The notes: generated by a model from the sequence alone, not told the origin. Counted from the stretch's first letter, positions 9,650-22,040 are shown. The stretch is 64,000 nucleotides of DNA from Gordionus sp. m RMFG-2023 (GCF_954871325.1 NC_088775.1:29923561-29987560); one strand, 5' to 3'. Made by a program: numbers and translations.

Positions 9650-10907
9650 ATGGTAATTAAGGTATCAATAATGTTTTCTTTTTATACATAAACATTTTTT
9701 AAATGTTAGGGAAAAAGAGGTAAAGGCAAAAAATTTTCAAAGAGAATTGCACCACCTCCTTCAATTGTTAAGAAAGAGGTTATCGTTCCTAAAAAAGTTT
9801 CTAACCCACTTTTTGAAAAAAGACCAAAAAATTTTAGAATAGGTATGTTTCTTTATTATAGTGCAATGTTTATATTTTTCAAAGGCCAAAATATTGGACC
9901 CAAGAAAGATTTGACTCGTTTTGTTAAATGGCCTAAATATATTCGACTTCAAAGACAAAAAAGAATTCTATTAGAAAGATTAAAAGTCCCTCCACCAATA
10001 AACCAATTTAGACATGCAGTTGACCTTCAAACTGGTAATAAATTTAAATCTAATTTACATGATGATATATGTTACTGAATTTCATGTGGACATTTGAAAC
10101 TTTCACCAAGATCTCTGATTTTTTTTGAATACATTTCATAACGCCATTTTTTAGCAAGACAACTCCTTAGACTTTTGAACAAATATCGTCCTGAAACTAA
10201 ACAAGCTAAAAAGGCAAGATTGAGAAGTAGGGCTTTGGCAAAAGTACAAGGTAAAACAAAAGTGGATGTGTCAACTAAAAGAAAGCCAATAATTCATTCT
10301 GGTATAAATAACGTTACCAAACTGATTGAACAAAAAAAAGCATCATTAGTAGTTATAGCTCATAATGTTGATCCCATTGAAGTAATATAGTATTTATTTG
10401 CAGAATGTAATTTTACATTTTAAAGCTAGTGATATTTTTGCCAGCATTATGCCGCAAAATGGGCATACCTTATTGTATCATAAAAGGAAAATCAAGGCTG
10501 GGCACATTGGTGTATAGAAAAACTTGTACTTGTGTTGCACTGACAAAAGTTAATCCGTAAGCTTAAATTTGCTATTGTAAAAATGATGAATTAAAGAATT
10601 TCTTCACTTGATATAATGAAAATATAATTATATCTGATAATCTAAACATTAAATATCTTTTATTTTTTATCATTTTATATTTCAGTGAAGACACCGCTTC
10701 ACTAAATAAACTGATTGAAGTTATCAAAACGAATTTCAATGACAGATTTGATGAAGTATATTATTCTATTTATACTATAATGATATTATTTTAATAATTT
10801 AGATTCGTAGACAATGGGGTGGAGGTAGAATTGGTGCCAAATCAGAAGCAAAAATTCATAAGATGGAAAAAGTTAAAAACAAGGAACTTATTAAAAAGCT
10901 TGGTTGA
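9650..10907 (+). CDS. RPL7A: Ribosomal protein eL8 (L7a) of the 60S subunit
   Basis: Seven exons: 9650-9652, 9710-9842, 9885-10034, 10155-10381, 10426-10556, 10686-10755 and 10803-10907. They total 819 nt, 272 residues plus TGA, close to the 266 of vertebrate L7a. All introns are GT-AG, of 57, 42, 120, 44, 129 and 47 nt. Landmarks in order: [53 protein letters not shown], the L7Ae core [40 protein letters not shown], and C-terminal [14 protein letters not shown]. The protein binds rRNA as a structural component of the large cytosolic ribosomal subunit. The first exon is inferred: an ATG immediately followed by GTAATT, joined to GKRGKGKK. Another upstream start cannot be excluded. The C-terminal half looks more like animal than yeast proteins. 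Confidence 0.95.
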
Positions 10908-10946
10908 AGATATATCTTAATATAATTTGATTGTTATCCTAATTTA

Positions 10947-10952
10947 AATAAA
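10947..10952 (+). promoter_or_regulatory. Probable polyadenylation signal of RPL7A
   Basis: AATAAA lies 40 nt after the RPL7A stop codon. In this AT-rich context chance matches are common, so position is the main support. Confidence 0.5.
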
Positions 10953-11590
10953 ATACAAATTTCCATTAGTAGTATATTATCTTGTTATATTATTGTTATA
11001 ATAAAAATAAATTTTGGTTCTTGAATTAAAGCTGCTTCATATACTTAAAATTAATATATTTAAGAATAGGACTTCTAGATTAACAAATTAAATTTTTTGC
11101 CTATTTTTAATTCTCTAACAATCTACTTGTAAATTAAATGCTACATATATTATTTATGAAGATTTAAAAATTAAAATTAATAGCTTACAATGTTATTGAT
11201 TTTGGTTTAAAATCAATTTTCATGATATATGAATTCAGAAGCCCTCTAGTCTCAAATTCATCAAACTGGATATTTAATATTGGGGAGAAAGTTGTATGTA
11301 CTTGTACATGAAATAGTCTTAGAACTTTTGCTTAAATGTCTAGGCTAAGATAAAAAGAATTAGGCAAAGCAAAAACCTTTACCCAATAATTGTGCATTTG
11401 GGTATGTGAAGGGCTGATTTTAATTTTAAACGTCTGTTAAACAAGTAAGTTCTAGTGGTGTTGATGTTTGCATTATGAATAAATTGAATCTTGTCATGTT
11501 GACCACCTAAAACATAATAACTTTGACCCATTATTGTTTGCATTAATTATAGCTGGAAAAAAGTTGAATTTGTTCATATGAATTGATTGT
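10953..11590. other. AT-rich spacer downstream of RPL7A
   Basis: No gene or repeat recognised. Confidence 0.4.
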
Positions 11591-11598
11591 TGTATTGG

Positions 11599-11939
11599 AG
11601 GTCTGCAATAGGCAGTTTTTTAGCCAAAAAGTCCGCCCACACGTTTTGAAACATTTAACCTGCCCACTTATAATTTTTTAAAAAATTGCTCACCTGCCCA
11701 TTTATTTATAAATTTTCTTTAACCTGCTCGACCGCCTAGTTTGAAAATTATTTTAATGGCTGGTTTTTATATTATTTTAATGTATTTTTAATTAAACGAT
11801 AATATGAAATAAAACTATTATTTTAAATAAATTGAAATCTGTTCTGCTCATTTTGCCTGAAAAATATCAAAAATTTATTTGCCCATGCCTGCTCATTTAA
11901 AAAATTTCTAATCCACCTGCCCAATGCAGACATCTAATC
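11599..11939. mobile_element. Short MITE with GTCTGCA..GGCAG inverted ends
   Basis: The left end reads AGGTCTGCAATAGGCAG; the right end, read backwards, GATTAGATGTCTGCATTGGG. The flanking 8-mers TGTATTGG (11591-11598) and TGTATTGT (11940-11947) match at seven positions, consistent with a hAT-type insertion. The inside repeats the words CTGCCCA and GCCCA and codes for nothing. Exact ends are uncertain because the two repeats differ by a small length change. Confidence 0.5.
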
Positions 11940-12017
11940 TGTATTGTATTTTGGTAACAAAAAACAATTTTACTGACTTATTTATGAATAAACCTAGTTA
12001 TAATAATTAATAAAAAG

Positions 12018-14701
12018 CAGGGTTGGCATGTCGGTCAATTGACCGGTCAAATTCTCTAAAATATTAATGGCGAATAAATATTTTGATATAATTAACTAGT
12101 ATGCATTAAAAGCATGTTTATCAATCTTATTAGGTTAGAATTTAAAAAATTTTTTGTATCATGAATTGTTAAAAATAAAAGAATTTTTTTATTGATAAAA
12201 TATAAATATGTAATTTTACTAAATTTAGTAATATTTTTAGTTATTTTTTTGCCTAATCATTGCCGTTTCTCGCCTTTATTTTTTTCAATTCATTTTTCTT
12301 AAAAAAAACAAAAATACCCGATTTATTATCATAATATAATTTTTTCATTCTTATTTTTTAATAAATTTAAATTTTATTTAATATTTAGCCGAGTATAAAT
12401 TATATTAATTCTCATTTGTTTTACTTACACTTTCTATATTTGGTTTTTAAAATTAATTTTCATTTTAATTGTTCTGGTCAGATTTACGGAATATTATTCA
12501 ATTCTGGTAAAAAGTTATATATATATTATATTTATAATATTAAGAATTGGAATAATTGGTCGATAATTATAAAATAGTTAAGATTGATTAACTTTACAAT
12601 AATCAAAATCATTTTTTGTTAAATTTTAATATATTAGGGATTATGGTCAAACCAAAGCATCATGTTTGGAAACATTTTCAAGAAGTACGCGATGGTAAAT
12701 CAGTTAAAGCGGTGTGCAAGTTTTGCAAGATGTCCTATATCACCCACGTTGATAGAATGGTCAAACATTTATTAAGCAGCTGTACTATGTGCCCTGTTAT
12801 AATTAAGGAAAAATTTTAATCAAATTCCAAAATATCAACCTCTACAAAAAATATCACAAATGTAATTTGTAATACTTCTAAGTCTAACTCTAATGAAGAA
12901 TTGGGTGAAATTAGTGAGAATGATTATCAAATGAACAATATTTTGGCTTGTGACTCAGGAAAATTTGATTCCATAATTTCTAATCAATCTACAAACAAGG
13001 CGATTAAATATAAATCTCAATCTTGTATAACCGGTTTCATAGATAGAATTAATCCCAAAGAAAAAAATGAGCTGGATCAATTGTTTGCAAAGGCTGTATA
13101 TGCGAGCAATTTACCTTCCACATCACTGAAAATCCCTACATCCAAGAATTTTTTAAAAAAATACGTCCTATTTACACATTACCCAGGAGAAGGCAGCTGG
13201 CTTGATATCTTCTAGACAAAGCGTCAGGTGATATGTAGGTGAGAGTTGCAGATATAATAGATAAAGCTCCTTACTTATCAATTGTATCAGATGGCTGGGG
13301 CAACATTAGAAACGAGAGTATTATTAATTTTATGGTGATGACGCCTGTTCCAGTGTTCTATAAATTTCTAAATACTGAGGAAAATCGCCATACGGCAGAT
13401 TATATTGCCCAGGAATTTAAAAATGTAATTCATGAATTGAATCCTGTAAAAGTATATTCTTTAGTTACTGATAATGCCGCTAACATGAAAGCAGCCTGGA
13501 GAATTCTAAAATCTGAATCTATTTATAATCATATACAATGTTATGGTTGTGCAGCGCATACATTGCAGTTATTCTTACGATTTTGAACGACTGAACGCCT
13601 TCAATGACCATATTTCAATAATTAAAAAAATTGTTAAATTTTTTAAGAATAAACACATACCAGCTGCAGTATTTTCCCGTAATAAGAATCTTCATGGCAT
13701 ACCATCTACATTAAGTACAATTAGCCAAACAAGATGGGCATCGTCAATAAAATGTATGGAGCAAATTCAAATATGCAAGAAAGCTCTAAAAGCATCAGTT
13801 GTTGAAGAAGCTGTTTGTGATATTTGTCCCATAGAAATTACCAATAATATATTAAACGAAGAATTTTGGACGAAAAATTTAAAATTTTTAGCTATACTCC
13901 AACCTTTAGCTACCTCATTGTTGAAAGTGCAAGGGGATAAATGTACTTTGGCCCAAGTAAAAAACGAGATGCTTAATTTGGAAAAACACATAATACAATC
14001 ATGCCATGATTCTATATTTTCTCCATCTCAAGAAAAAAAAATTAAGGTTATGTTTGAAAAGAGAAAAACTGATCTAAATACATGTGCTCACAATGCTGCT
14101 TATTTATTGGACCCCCAATATCAAGGGGAGCATCTTACTAATACTGAATTTGATGAAGCATGTAATATAATACAAGAATTGGGTATTTTACAAGGTGGTG
14201 ATAATCAAAATATTTTGAGTAATATAGTAAATTTCAGAAGCAAAAGCGGTATATTTAATAGCCATAATATGTGGAATGTTGTAACTTCCATTAGAAACAA
14301 TCAAATTTTGGCCCCAAGTTGGTGAAATGCATTTTGCCCACCTTGCTCATTAAGAGAAGTCGCTAATATTTTACTAACATTTCCTAGTTCGACTTCTTCT
14401 GAAAGAAAATGGTCGGTTTGGGGCAATATTCACACCAAAAACAGAAATAGATTAAAGGCTTCTACAGCAGGAAAATTAGTAAGAGTGTATCATAATTTAA
14501 GATTGATTAAAAATATTAAAGAAAATAATGATATTGAATATGAATCGGAACAAGACTCTGCCACATTAAAAAATATTATGATATTTATTATTATACATAG
14601 ATTTATTATAATATTATATAAATGCAAAATAAAGTTAATATTGGTGTAAAAAACATTTATTTGAATTTGACCATATTTGACCTGTCAAATGCACAACCCT
14701 G
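12018..14701 (+). mobile_element. hAT transposon copy 2 with perfect 8-bp target duplication
   Basis: The element begins CAGGGTTGGCATGTCGGTCA and ends ...GCACAACCCTG, an imperfect inverted repeat that continues with GACCGGTCAAAT/GACCTGTCAAAT motifs. A perfect 8-bp direct repeat ATAAAAAG flanks it (12010-12017 and 14702-14709). At 2684 bp it is of normal size for an autonomous hAT, and it contains a single decayed transposase gene. Its transposase is clearly related to that at 4420-6351, although the termini differ. Confidence 0.9.
12643..14585 (+). pseudogene. hAT transposase with BED finger, frameshifted
   Basis: A BED finger opens the protein (HHVWKHF, then CKFCKMSY and HLLSSC). The core motifs follow: IVSDGWGNIRNESIINF (first Asp), LVTDNAANMKAAW (second Asp), CYGCAAHTLQL. 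The tail has FPSSTSSERKWSVWG and HTKNRNRLKA, the hAT dimerisation region with its conserved Glu. The gene is broken: a TAA at 12817-12819, a frame change near the A-run at about 13155 with two stops soon after (TGA and TAG), a further frame change near 13560-13590, and another near 14325. Order and spacing of the motifs match the copy at 4420-6351, so this is an older relative. Confidence 0.85.
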
Positions 14702-15046
14702 ATAAAAAGAGATACTGATTCTTTTTCATTTATCATCTGTTACTGTTTAATTATTTCTTAATAAATCTTCATTTTTGATAATTTTAGCTCAAATTAATAT
14801 ATTTTTGACAATTATACTATTATGCAATATAATCTATATTTATTTAAAATTTGATATTAATTTTAGGATAATTAAAAAAATTATAATTAGTACAAGGAAA
14901 CTTAAAATAATTACTCATTTTATAAAAAAAAAATTGAATATTCGTTTTTAAAACTGAATAATTGTTTATTAGCATCTGAATAAAACAATTAACTCACTAT
15001 TTGTCCTTTTTTTATTGTACAACTAGTGTTATTAATTGGTTGTGTA

Positions 15047-15665
15047 AAACCCAGACTTGGGGTTTGGGACTAAAAAGTGACTAAATCAGCTCTGAACACA
15101 GACCTGAGGTTCAGATGAATTAAATAAAAACTATTTACCAAGCGCGTTAGATAGTAAAGTCCTGAAAGCAGCTCAGCTCCGGGTTAAAATTTTTTTTAAT
15201 TGGGTCTACCCAGGGCTTAAAACTACCAAAAAAAGTAGGATTAAAATGATGTTGGCTAGCCGAATGATTATTTCCATACGACATTTGCAACGATGTGAAA
15301 ATTTGCCTTTTTTTAAAAATATAGATTAGAATTTTTCTGGGATTAGGACAAGGACAATAAGTATTATTTAACTTTACAAAAAATTAAAATGCTTTTTATT
15401 TATATTTTTAAAATCTTGCTTAAAAATTATGTACAACTCTTAGAACAAGATTCCAAATTTTTAGATTTAGAACCTATCCCTTAACGTTTATTTTAATATA
15501 ATTCATTTTAAAAAAAAATTTAAATATAGATATACTTAATTTAATTTATATTTTTTCTCTTATATGTATGGCGCCACTTAGTGTTGTAAATTTGCTTGGT
15601 AATTTATGACTCAATTTGATGCTCAGGCCTGCTCTAGCACGAACCCGGGGTCCAGACCCGTGGTT
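15047..15665 (+). repeat. Dispersed repeat, copy 1
   Basis: Diverged inverted partner of 21440-22040. Shared stretches include TTTTTCTGGGATTAGGACAA and AATTAAAATGCTTTTTATTT, each with close counterparts on the opposite strand of the other copy. A GTTGTAAATTTGCTTGG motif followed by ACGAACCCGGGGTC near 15583-15650 also matches the far end of the other copy. No coding potential. Family unknown; boundaries approximate. Confidence 0.5.
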
Positions 15666-15669
15666 ATAT

Positions 15670-16300
15670 AAAATAATAAATATTCGATTTATTTCATTTT
15701 TAAAATTATAGATTAATAATTATCTTCAACATGCTTTATCGAAATCTTAATTTATTTAGATAAGGAGAGAGGCCGAGCTGGACTGGAATTTGAATTGAAT
15801 AAAAAATATTTGTTTTTAAAAAATTTTTCTTTATTTATAAATAACTAAAAATAATAATAATAAACTTAACTTCAAAAATATTTTAAAAAACGGAAGTTTT
15901 ATTTTTCCCTACAAAAAATTTTTTATTCTTAAAAAATACCTCATCCACATGATGGCGCTACTACTAAAGAAAATTTAAAAAATTTTCCAGTTTTATTAAA
16001 AGTTTTTTTTGTATATGTTTAAATATTTTAAAAATTAATTTATTTTTTTGTTCATAATATTTTACCGGAAAGTGACATTGTCCCAAAAAATTCAAAAGAG
16101 GTTTGTCTTTGTCTTATCTATTATAATATTAATAATCAAAAAACATCAATCAAATTAAGTTAATAATGTTCTTTTAAAATTTGTCCAATAAAAATGATTA
16201 TAGCGTAATCGGTCTAGTAATTGCCTTACCAAACTCAACATTCATTCAATTTAGCTACCAGTTCTATTTATAAATCATATGGAAAACTATGAAAATATTA
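15670..16300. other. AT-rich spacer, nothing recognised
   Basis: No gene or repeat boundary recognised. Confidence 0.4.
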
Positions 16301-16309
16301 TTATGATAC

Positions 16310-16420
16310 GCAAATATATACCCAGATTTCAGAATAAACTTGATGGAAGATTTAAAGATGGTTCGCAAATATATTAGATTTCAGAAGAAACTTGATGGAA
16401 GATTTGAAAGACTCAATAAT
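16310..16420. repeat. Two-copy tandem duplication of about 55 bp
   Basis: The words CGCAAATATAT, GATTTCAGAA and AACTTGATGGAAGATTT occur twice in the same order, with only small differences. Confidence 0.6.
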
Positions 16421-17455
16421 ATAAAAATTTAATTAGTTATTCTGTGAAAATTAATGTAGTATATCTTTGCTTTTAATCATTAATAGTTTATCATATTAAA
16501 AACACACAATTAAGTGATCTTCGCTATATTAATGTTAAATATTATTTTAAATATTTATTTCAAATTTCATAATATAATTGTTTATTAATTAATATGTATA
16601 TAGATTAATGTTATTACTTGTTATATAAAAAAATATTTTTTATATACTTTTAGAATTGCAATTGAATTGAATATAAACTATAACATCATTATAATATATT
16701 TAAATGACATAAGTTATCGTATAGTTAAATTATAGATGTTATACTAATAAAAAGTATATTAAAAATTAAAACCATTGGTGTCTTTACAGAATACAAAATT
16801 AGATATGATATCGGATCGGTAATCGGCTTATGTCAATTGAATATCGGATCGGATAGACCTCTAAAAAGTGGTATCGGTACACCTCTAAAAATTATATATC
16901 CAAAATGATTTTGATTTGATAATCAACCATCTTCTATAAAAAAATTTAATAACAATTATCTAAGAGGGATTAAGTATAATAGGTATTATTATGTTAATAA
17001 TTATAAAATAAAAATGTATAATATACTTTAATATGTTTAACAAAGTTTGTAGAGGAGTTTGTTCAACCTTTAATAACTTTTTTACTTGTGCAATTTTGAC
17101 TTTCGGCTTGTACCTTGTCCTTTTTCACATGAATTACTTTATAAAATTTTCCATCTAGAATTTTAAGATTCGGATTTGATTCAGGAGAACCTATCTTCAG
17201 TTTCATCTTCACTACTATAAATGTTAAACATTCTACAAATTAAAAAATATTATATATAAAATATAACCTTTACTTATTTAGGTTTGGTGTTGTTATTTTT
17301 AATCTATCTATCTTTGTGATCTGTTAAATTTCCAACAAATTTTGGTTATCAATATATTTAAAATATAGCAGGAAAAAATAAAGAAAATAATGCAAGATTT
17401 CACGAAGAAAATAAAGTTAGATTGTGTGATATGTAAATGTTTTAAACATGAATAT
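16421..17455. other. AT-rich spacer with a possible MITE end near 16900
   Basis: At about 16815-16900 the words ATCGGATCGG and GGTATCGGTACACCTCTAAA resemble a hAT-type subterminal region and terminus. No partner end or target duplication was found. The remainder is AT-rich without recognised features. Confidence 0.3.
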
Positions 17456-17459
17456 TAAA

Positions 17460-17654
17460 AAGAATCTGTATCTGTATCTTTTTAAAGAAAATATAAAAGA
17501 TACAAAATTCTTTTCAAAATAAAGGATCTTAGATAAAGATACTAGTATCTTATTAAAAATGTCAATAAGATACTGAGTACAAGATACAAAAGGATCTTGT
17601 ATCTTAGATACAAAAGGTATCTTAGATACAAGTATTCGCGGTACTCCAACTCTG
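17460..17654. mobile_element. Right end of a hAT-like element with GATACAAGAT subrepeats
   Basis: Several GTATCTTAGATACAAG-type palindromic words are followed by TACTCCAACTCTG ending at 17654. The terminal CAACTCTG and the ATCTAGATAC-like words are shared with the element at 51011-52372. The left end was not found. Confidence 0.4.
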
Positions 17655-17806
17655 GGTACGTATATATGATATATCTGATAACTCTACTATTAGAGCATCT
17701 TTCATCATTTTAAAGTTATCTGCTATTTTATTCATTAGTGTTTGGCGTTATAAAATTGTTGTATCAGGGGAATAGAGTTTTAATCATCATGGTAAATGAT
17801 GGATTA

Positions 17807-18542
17807 TCAACTAAGGACATATGGCTGAACTGTATAAATTATAAAATCAACAATAACTTTATCAGCCAATTTCTGAGAAATATATTCATTTGCATTATTA
17901 ATTAATTTGGTTTGAATTGAATTAGTCTTTTTGGATGTAGAGTCGCCTATACTAAAATTATTTAGATGTTTCTCCATTTCCTTAAAACTCACGAAGAGTC
18001 TTATAATATAAATATTATTAGAATGTAAAAATGACAATTTACCTTTAGATGTTTCTTGAGGTTATAGCTACTGGATTGATTTGGGGAAATATTTTTTTTT
18101 ACATTTTAAACAAATAAATTTGAAACCAGTTTTGATTATATATTTATTTTAAAAAATTTTCATATCTATGGAATGGGAAATTTGTATTATAGCTATTGAG
18201 AACATTTTCATCCCTTGGTATCTTCCATTTCATTAATATCATTGTCTGAATCACTTTCATCGATTTGGATATCCATAGGCGATGACATTTTAAATTATTA
18301 ACACGTGATTTAGGTTTATAATACAAATTAAAATATAAATTACAAATTGAAATTAAATTTCAAAATTAAATAATAAATAATAAAAATTATAATTATATTA
18401 TATTTAAATTTTCATGTTTATACTTACCTTCATTATATTTTTTAAAAGTAGCGAAGTAGCGGCTTCTTAGCTACTTTCAGAAAAAGTAGCCGCTATTAGC
18501 TATAGCTACCAAAAAAGTTAGCGCGCTACTTTAACAACTCTG
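17807..18542 (-). pseudogene. Remnant of a BED-finger hAT element, 5' part
   Basis: On the minus strand an ATG near 18287 begins MSSPMDIQIDESDSDNDINE, an acidic N terminus. It is followed, after a break, by FKFICLKCKKKYF and then SSSYNLKKHLK in another frame: the C-x2-C and H-bearing parts of a BED zinc finger. Upstream on the same strand, the element end at 18542 reads CAGAGTTGTTAAAGTAGCGC, with palindromic GTAGC words inside it. The fragment is therefore the 5' end plus finger of a hAT-like element whose catalytic part is missing or moved. At least one stop and one frame change are present. Confidence 0.55.
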
Positions 18543-18546
18543 CTTC

Positions 18547-18712
18547 TGAGGAAATATTTCTTTCAAGCCATTGTGATATTTCAGTAATAGCATTAATAAT
18601 CGGCTCTTTTAACTCTATAAAAGCTGTTACTGCTTGATGGCGGACTCGATTTCGTTGGACAAGCTTGCAATTTCTTTCTCCCTGTTGGACAAGGAGTTTC
18701 AGAAGACTAGAA
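18547..18712 (-). pseudogene. Possible hAT transposase core fragment
   Basis: A minus-strand open stretch reads RNCKLVQRNRVRHQAV and AFIELKEPIINAITEISQWL. Its L-K-E-P-I segment recalls the region after the R-W-N motif of hAT transposases. It abuts the element end at 18542. The match is weak and short. Confidence 0.25.
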
Positions 18713-18904
18713 ATTTAGATAAATAATACGCCACTAAAATTTAAAAATAATATGTAAATTACACCAAGGAAAACTTGAAATCGAAATTAATTGATAAAAT
18801 AACTTAGTAGATGAATGTGATAAATAAATGTAATTAAATATATATATGAGATAGGAATAAATATTAACAAATATAAATGAATATTAACAATAATATTTTT
18901 GAAA

Positions 18905-18995
18905 AATATAATCTGGCATCTGCATTTTGGCTTTGGGGGAAGGGAGGGGGGGGATTTGTCCCCCAGCCCCCCCCCCGCTGCGTATGCGCCTGGTT
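18905..18995 (-). repeat. G-tract bearing repeat end
   Basis: The minus strand reads CAGGCGCATACGCAGC followed by a long G run and AAATCCCCCC. It resembles a transposon terminus because GC content jumps abruptly. No partner end was found. Confidence 0.25.
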
Positions 18996-19029
18996 TTGTG
19001 TAAAAATAGGAAAATTTCTTATTCATCCA

Positions 19030-19087
19030 TTATTAAATAAATAAGAAAATTCTGATTCCCCGTCATTCTTGACAGGCTATCAGCTAG
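19030..19087 (+). mobile_element. Helitron-like 3' end, copy C
   Basis: CCCGTCATTCTTGACAGG forms a near-perfect hairpin, followed by CTATCAG and terminal CTAG (19084-19087), then T. It matches the end of copy A (8636-8662), including the preceding AGAA and TTCT words. The body to the left is not recognisably conserved. Confidence 0.5.
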
Positions 19088-19299
19088 TTATTTAATAATG
19101 TGAATGTAGCATCGTTCAATTTTATTTGGTCTCTATTATTTTTCTTACTTATTTTTTTTTCAAAACTAAATATCACTTTAATTTTTTTTAATAAAGATAT
19201 AAATGGTCTGATTATTTTATCAATGATGCACAATCAACCTCTACACCGAACATTCCAAGCAAGGAATTTTCATTATCTCAGTCAATAGGGCAAGAATTA

Positions 19300-20700
19300 A
19301 TTGTTTCATTTTCTGAGTATTCTACATTATCTAATCCAGAAGATATGAAAAATTATTTTTCGCTGACCCCGAAAAATTCTAGAAAAAAAATGCATATCCG
19401 ACTCTATATATAGTTATAATACGTTTCAAAGTATATTATTTATTATTGATTTTTGGAGTAGCTTTATTTTGTCATAAAACATTTTATTGCATTTTCTTAT
19501 TAAAAAAATATTTTGCCTTAGTATTTTCGACATATATTTTTGTATTATCGTTAACATTTATTAGAGTAATTTAGCCGGAAATTAAAACTTTTATTGTATT
19601 TTATCATAAAATCTTATTTCTTTTGTGTATGCAAATTCACAATGCCAAAATAATAAAATGAACATTTTACAGAGATTCAAAAATAATTAAAACATTTAAT
19701 AAATTGAAATATTTATATTTTTTGTTAAGCCTGAAGAAATAAATGGCCGGGATTGTATATCTTATGATAGAAGTAAAATTTTTTTATATATTTATTTCCT
19801 TTTCTAATTTTTTATATTTATAGAATATCAACGCAATATTACACCTTAGCGAGTTTTGGTTTATTGAAACTGATTTGGCTCCTGACAATTTGAATTCTTC
19901 ACAAATTTAGAAAAAATTTTAACACCATTATATCGAATCACTGTAAAAAATAGGCGCACAATCTCCAACAATAGGGATGACATTATTCTACAATGATATT
20001 ATGGATAATTTGAAAGATCAAGAAATAGGGAATTCAGATGCTTCAATAAGAGAAGCAGCAACATTGATGAAAAAAAGATTCTACGAATATAGCCAACATA
20101 TAATAACACCTAAGAACTTGCTGCATCAATACTAGATCCAAGGATTAAAAATACACTAATCGCTAATTTAAAGGAAGATGCAGCAGTTAAAAAATGATTA
20201 TATTCAAATTTATTTATGCTAAATATATCATGAAGCTATTTGATGACTACTTATTCAATAATAATAGCAATCCTTTTAACCTTAAAACTATTTTATTATT
20301 GCAGAGATTGAACAGAAGGTATATTTATAATATAATACATTTTGATAAAATTAATACAATATATATTCGATGATTTTTATTTATTTTAAATTTATCTCTT
20401 TAGGAAAGTATAATCAAATGGTGATAGTGACAATCAAATAATGACCTATTTTCTTGAGCCGGTAGCTCCCGAGACAACAAACTTGCTAGATTGGTGGAGA
20501 GGGAATGCAGATTGATTTCCCCATTTAGCTAAGATGGCGAGAGACTTTCTATGTCAATAAAAAACTTCCATGGCATCGGAGGGAGCTTTTTCTGGAAATA
20601 CTATTATTAAATTGAGGAGATGGCTCCCTTCACCCATGTATATCGCTATCATATATAAAATATTGGCTTTTCATGACGATATATGGCAATGATTTGTTAG
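19300..20700 (+). pseudogene. Decayed hAT transposase remnant, C-terminal half
   Basis: Plus-strand fragments appear in order: EIGNSDASIREAATLMKKRF (about 20020-20080), then in another frame ASILDPRIKNTLI (about 20127), a long AT-rich insertion or intron, and LLDWWRGNAD with FPHLAKMARDFLC and TSMASEGAFSG (about 20484-20597). The last block is the classical hAT dimerisation signature (W-W, then P-x-L-x-x-M-A-R-D-x-L, then S-x-x-x-E-x-x-F-S). It carries an in-frame TGA and TAA. The N-terminal half was not found. This subfamily differs from the two complete hATs at 1.8 and 12 kb, since its tail has WW and MARD. Confidence 0.7.
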
Positions 20701-20719
20701 GCATAGTAATTATTAATTT

Positions 20720-21435
20720 TTTAATAAATAATTATATTTTTCTAAATATATTTAAATATATTTAATAATAATTTTATAATTTAATTATTTTTTTAGGCTG
20801 GTATTGTATGATCAAATATATATCCACCAAGATACATTTCTGTTTCTGATCTTGCGAAAAATGAAAAAAATTTATAATTATTTAATATTGTATTGTCTAT
20901 TCTATTATATACACATTTATTTATTTTAAAAATAAATATATTTCTACTCATACTTCACCCCAATGTTAATATTCCTTGGTTTTTAATTATAAATCTATAA
21001 TGCTTGATAAGCTATAAACGCTCAATTACTAATATTATTAAGTTAAGTAGAATAAAATAATAAACAAAGCTTTAATTTATAATTAGAAAGTTTAATAAGA
21101 TTAGTAAATGAGATTTATTTTTTCTTAGTTTTCGTTTAGTGGAGTTAATAAAATGATCATACGGCAAAGCAGGGGAATAAATTTACATTGAACACATCAC
21201 ATTATTACATTTAAATTTAATAATAATATTTTTTTTTTTTAAATCCTGATAATCAATAATTACAAAAATTTCACATTCATTTTTGTATTCTTCGCCACAA
21301 ATTTGAACTAACTGTGAATGGGGTAATAAAAAAAACACGTTTACTCTACCCGAGGTAGAGCTCTGCAAACTCAATTTTTTTTGTCTGAGCCCATTTCAAT
21401 TTATTTTAAAACCCTATCTCAGTCATACCTATTAA
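20720..21435. other. AT-rich spacer, nothing recognised
   Basis: No gene, RNA or repeat boundary recognised. Confidence 0.4.
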
Positions 21436-21439
21436 TTTT

Positions 21440-22040
21440 TAGGCACTAACACCTTCCTTTTTAGTCCTGAGTCCGAAAATATTTAAATTTAAAAATGTAA
21501 ATAAAAGCATTTTAATTTTTGTATAAAGTTAAAATTTAATAGTAATTGTCCTTATCTTAATCCCAGAAAAATTCTAATTTATCCTTTATTTAAAAAAAAG
21601 TGATTTTTCGGTCGTTAGTCGCATAGCTAGAAATAATCGCTCGGTTAACCAACATAATAACTCATTTAATCCTTATTTTTCTTTGTATTTTTAAGCCTTA
21701 GCTCGACCAGATTAAAATTTATTTAACCCGATGCTTAATTGCTTGCAGAACTTTATTATCTAACCCCAGAAAACGCAATTGCGTTTTGCTGCTTTTTTAC
21801 TTTTGGTAAATAATTTGTATTTGAACTATTCGGAATAACATTATTCATCTGAACTTGAACCCCGGTTTTTAACCACGGGTCTGAACTCCGAGTCTAAACC
21901 ACGGGTTTAAATTCTAGGTCCGAACCACGAGTCTGGACCCCAGGTCTGAACCCCTTGTCTGTGCTCCGGGTTCGTGCTGAGTACCAAATTGGGTCGTAAA
22001 TTTTACGATCAAGCAAATTAACAACACCACCAACTACTAT
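21440..22040 (-). repeat. Dispersed repeat, copy 2 (inverted relative to copy 1)
   Basis: Counterpart of 15047-15665 on the opposite strand. It holds a run of about eight degenerate GGTCTGAACCC/GGTCCGAACC words (about 21850-21975) and ends CAAGCAAATTAACAACACC. No coding potential. Confidence 0.5.
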
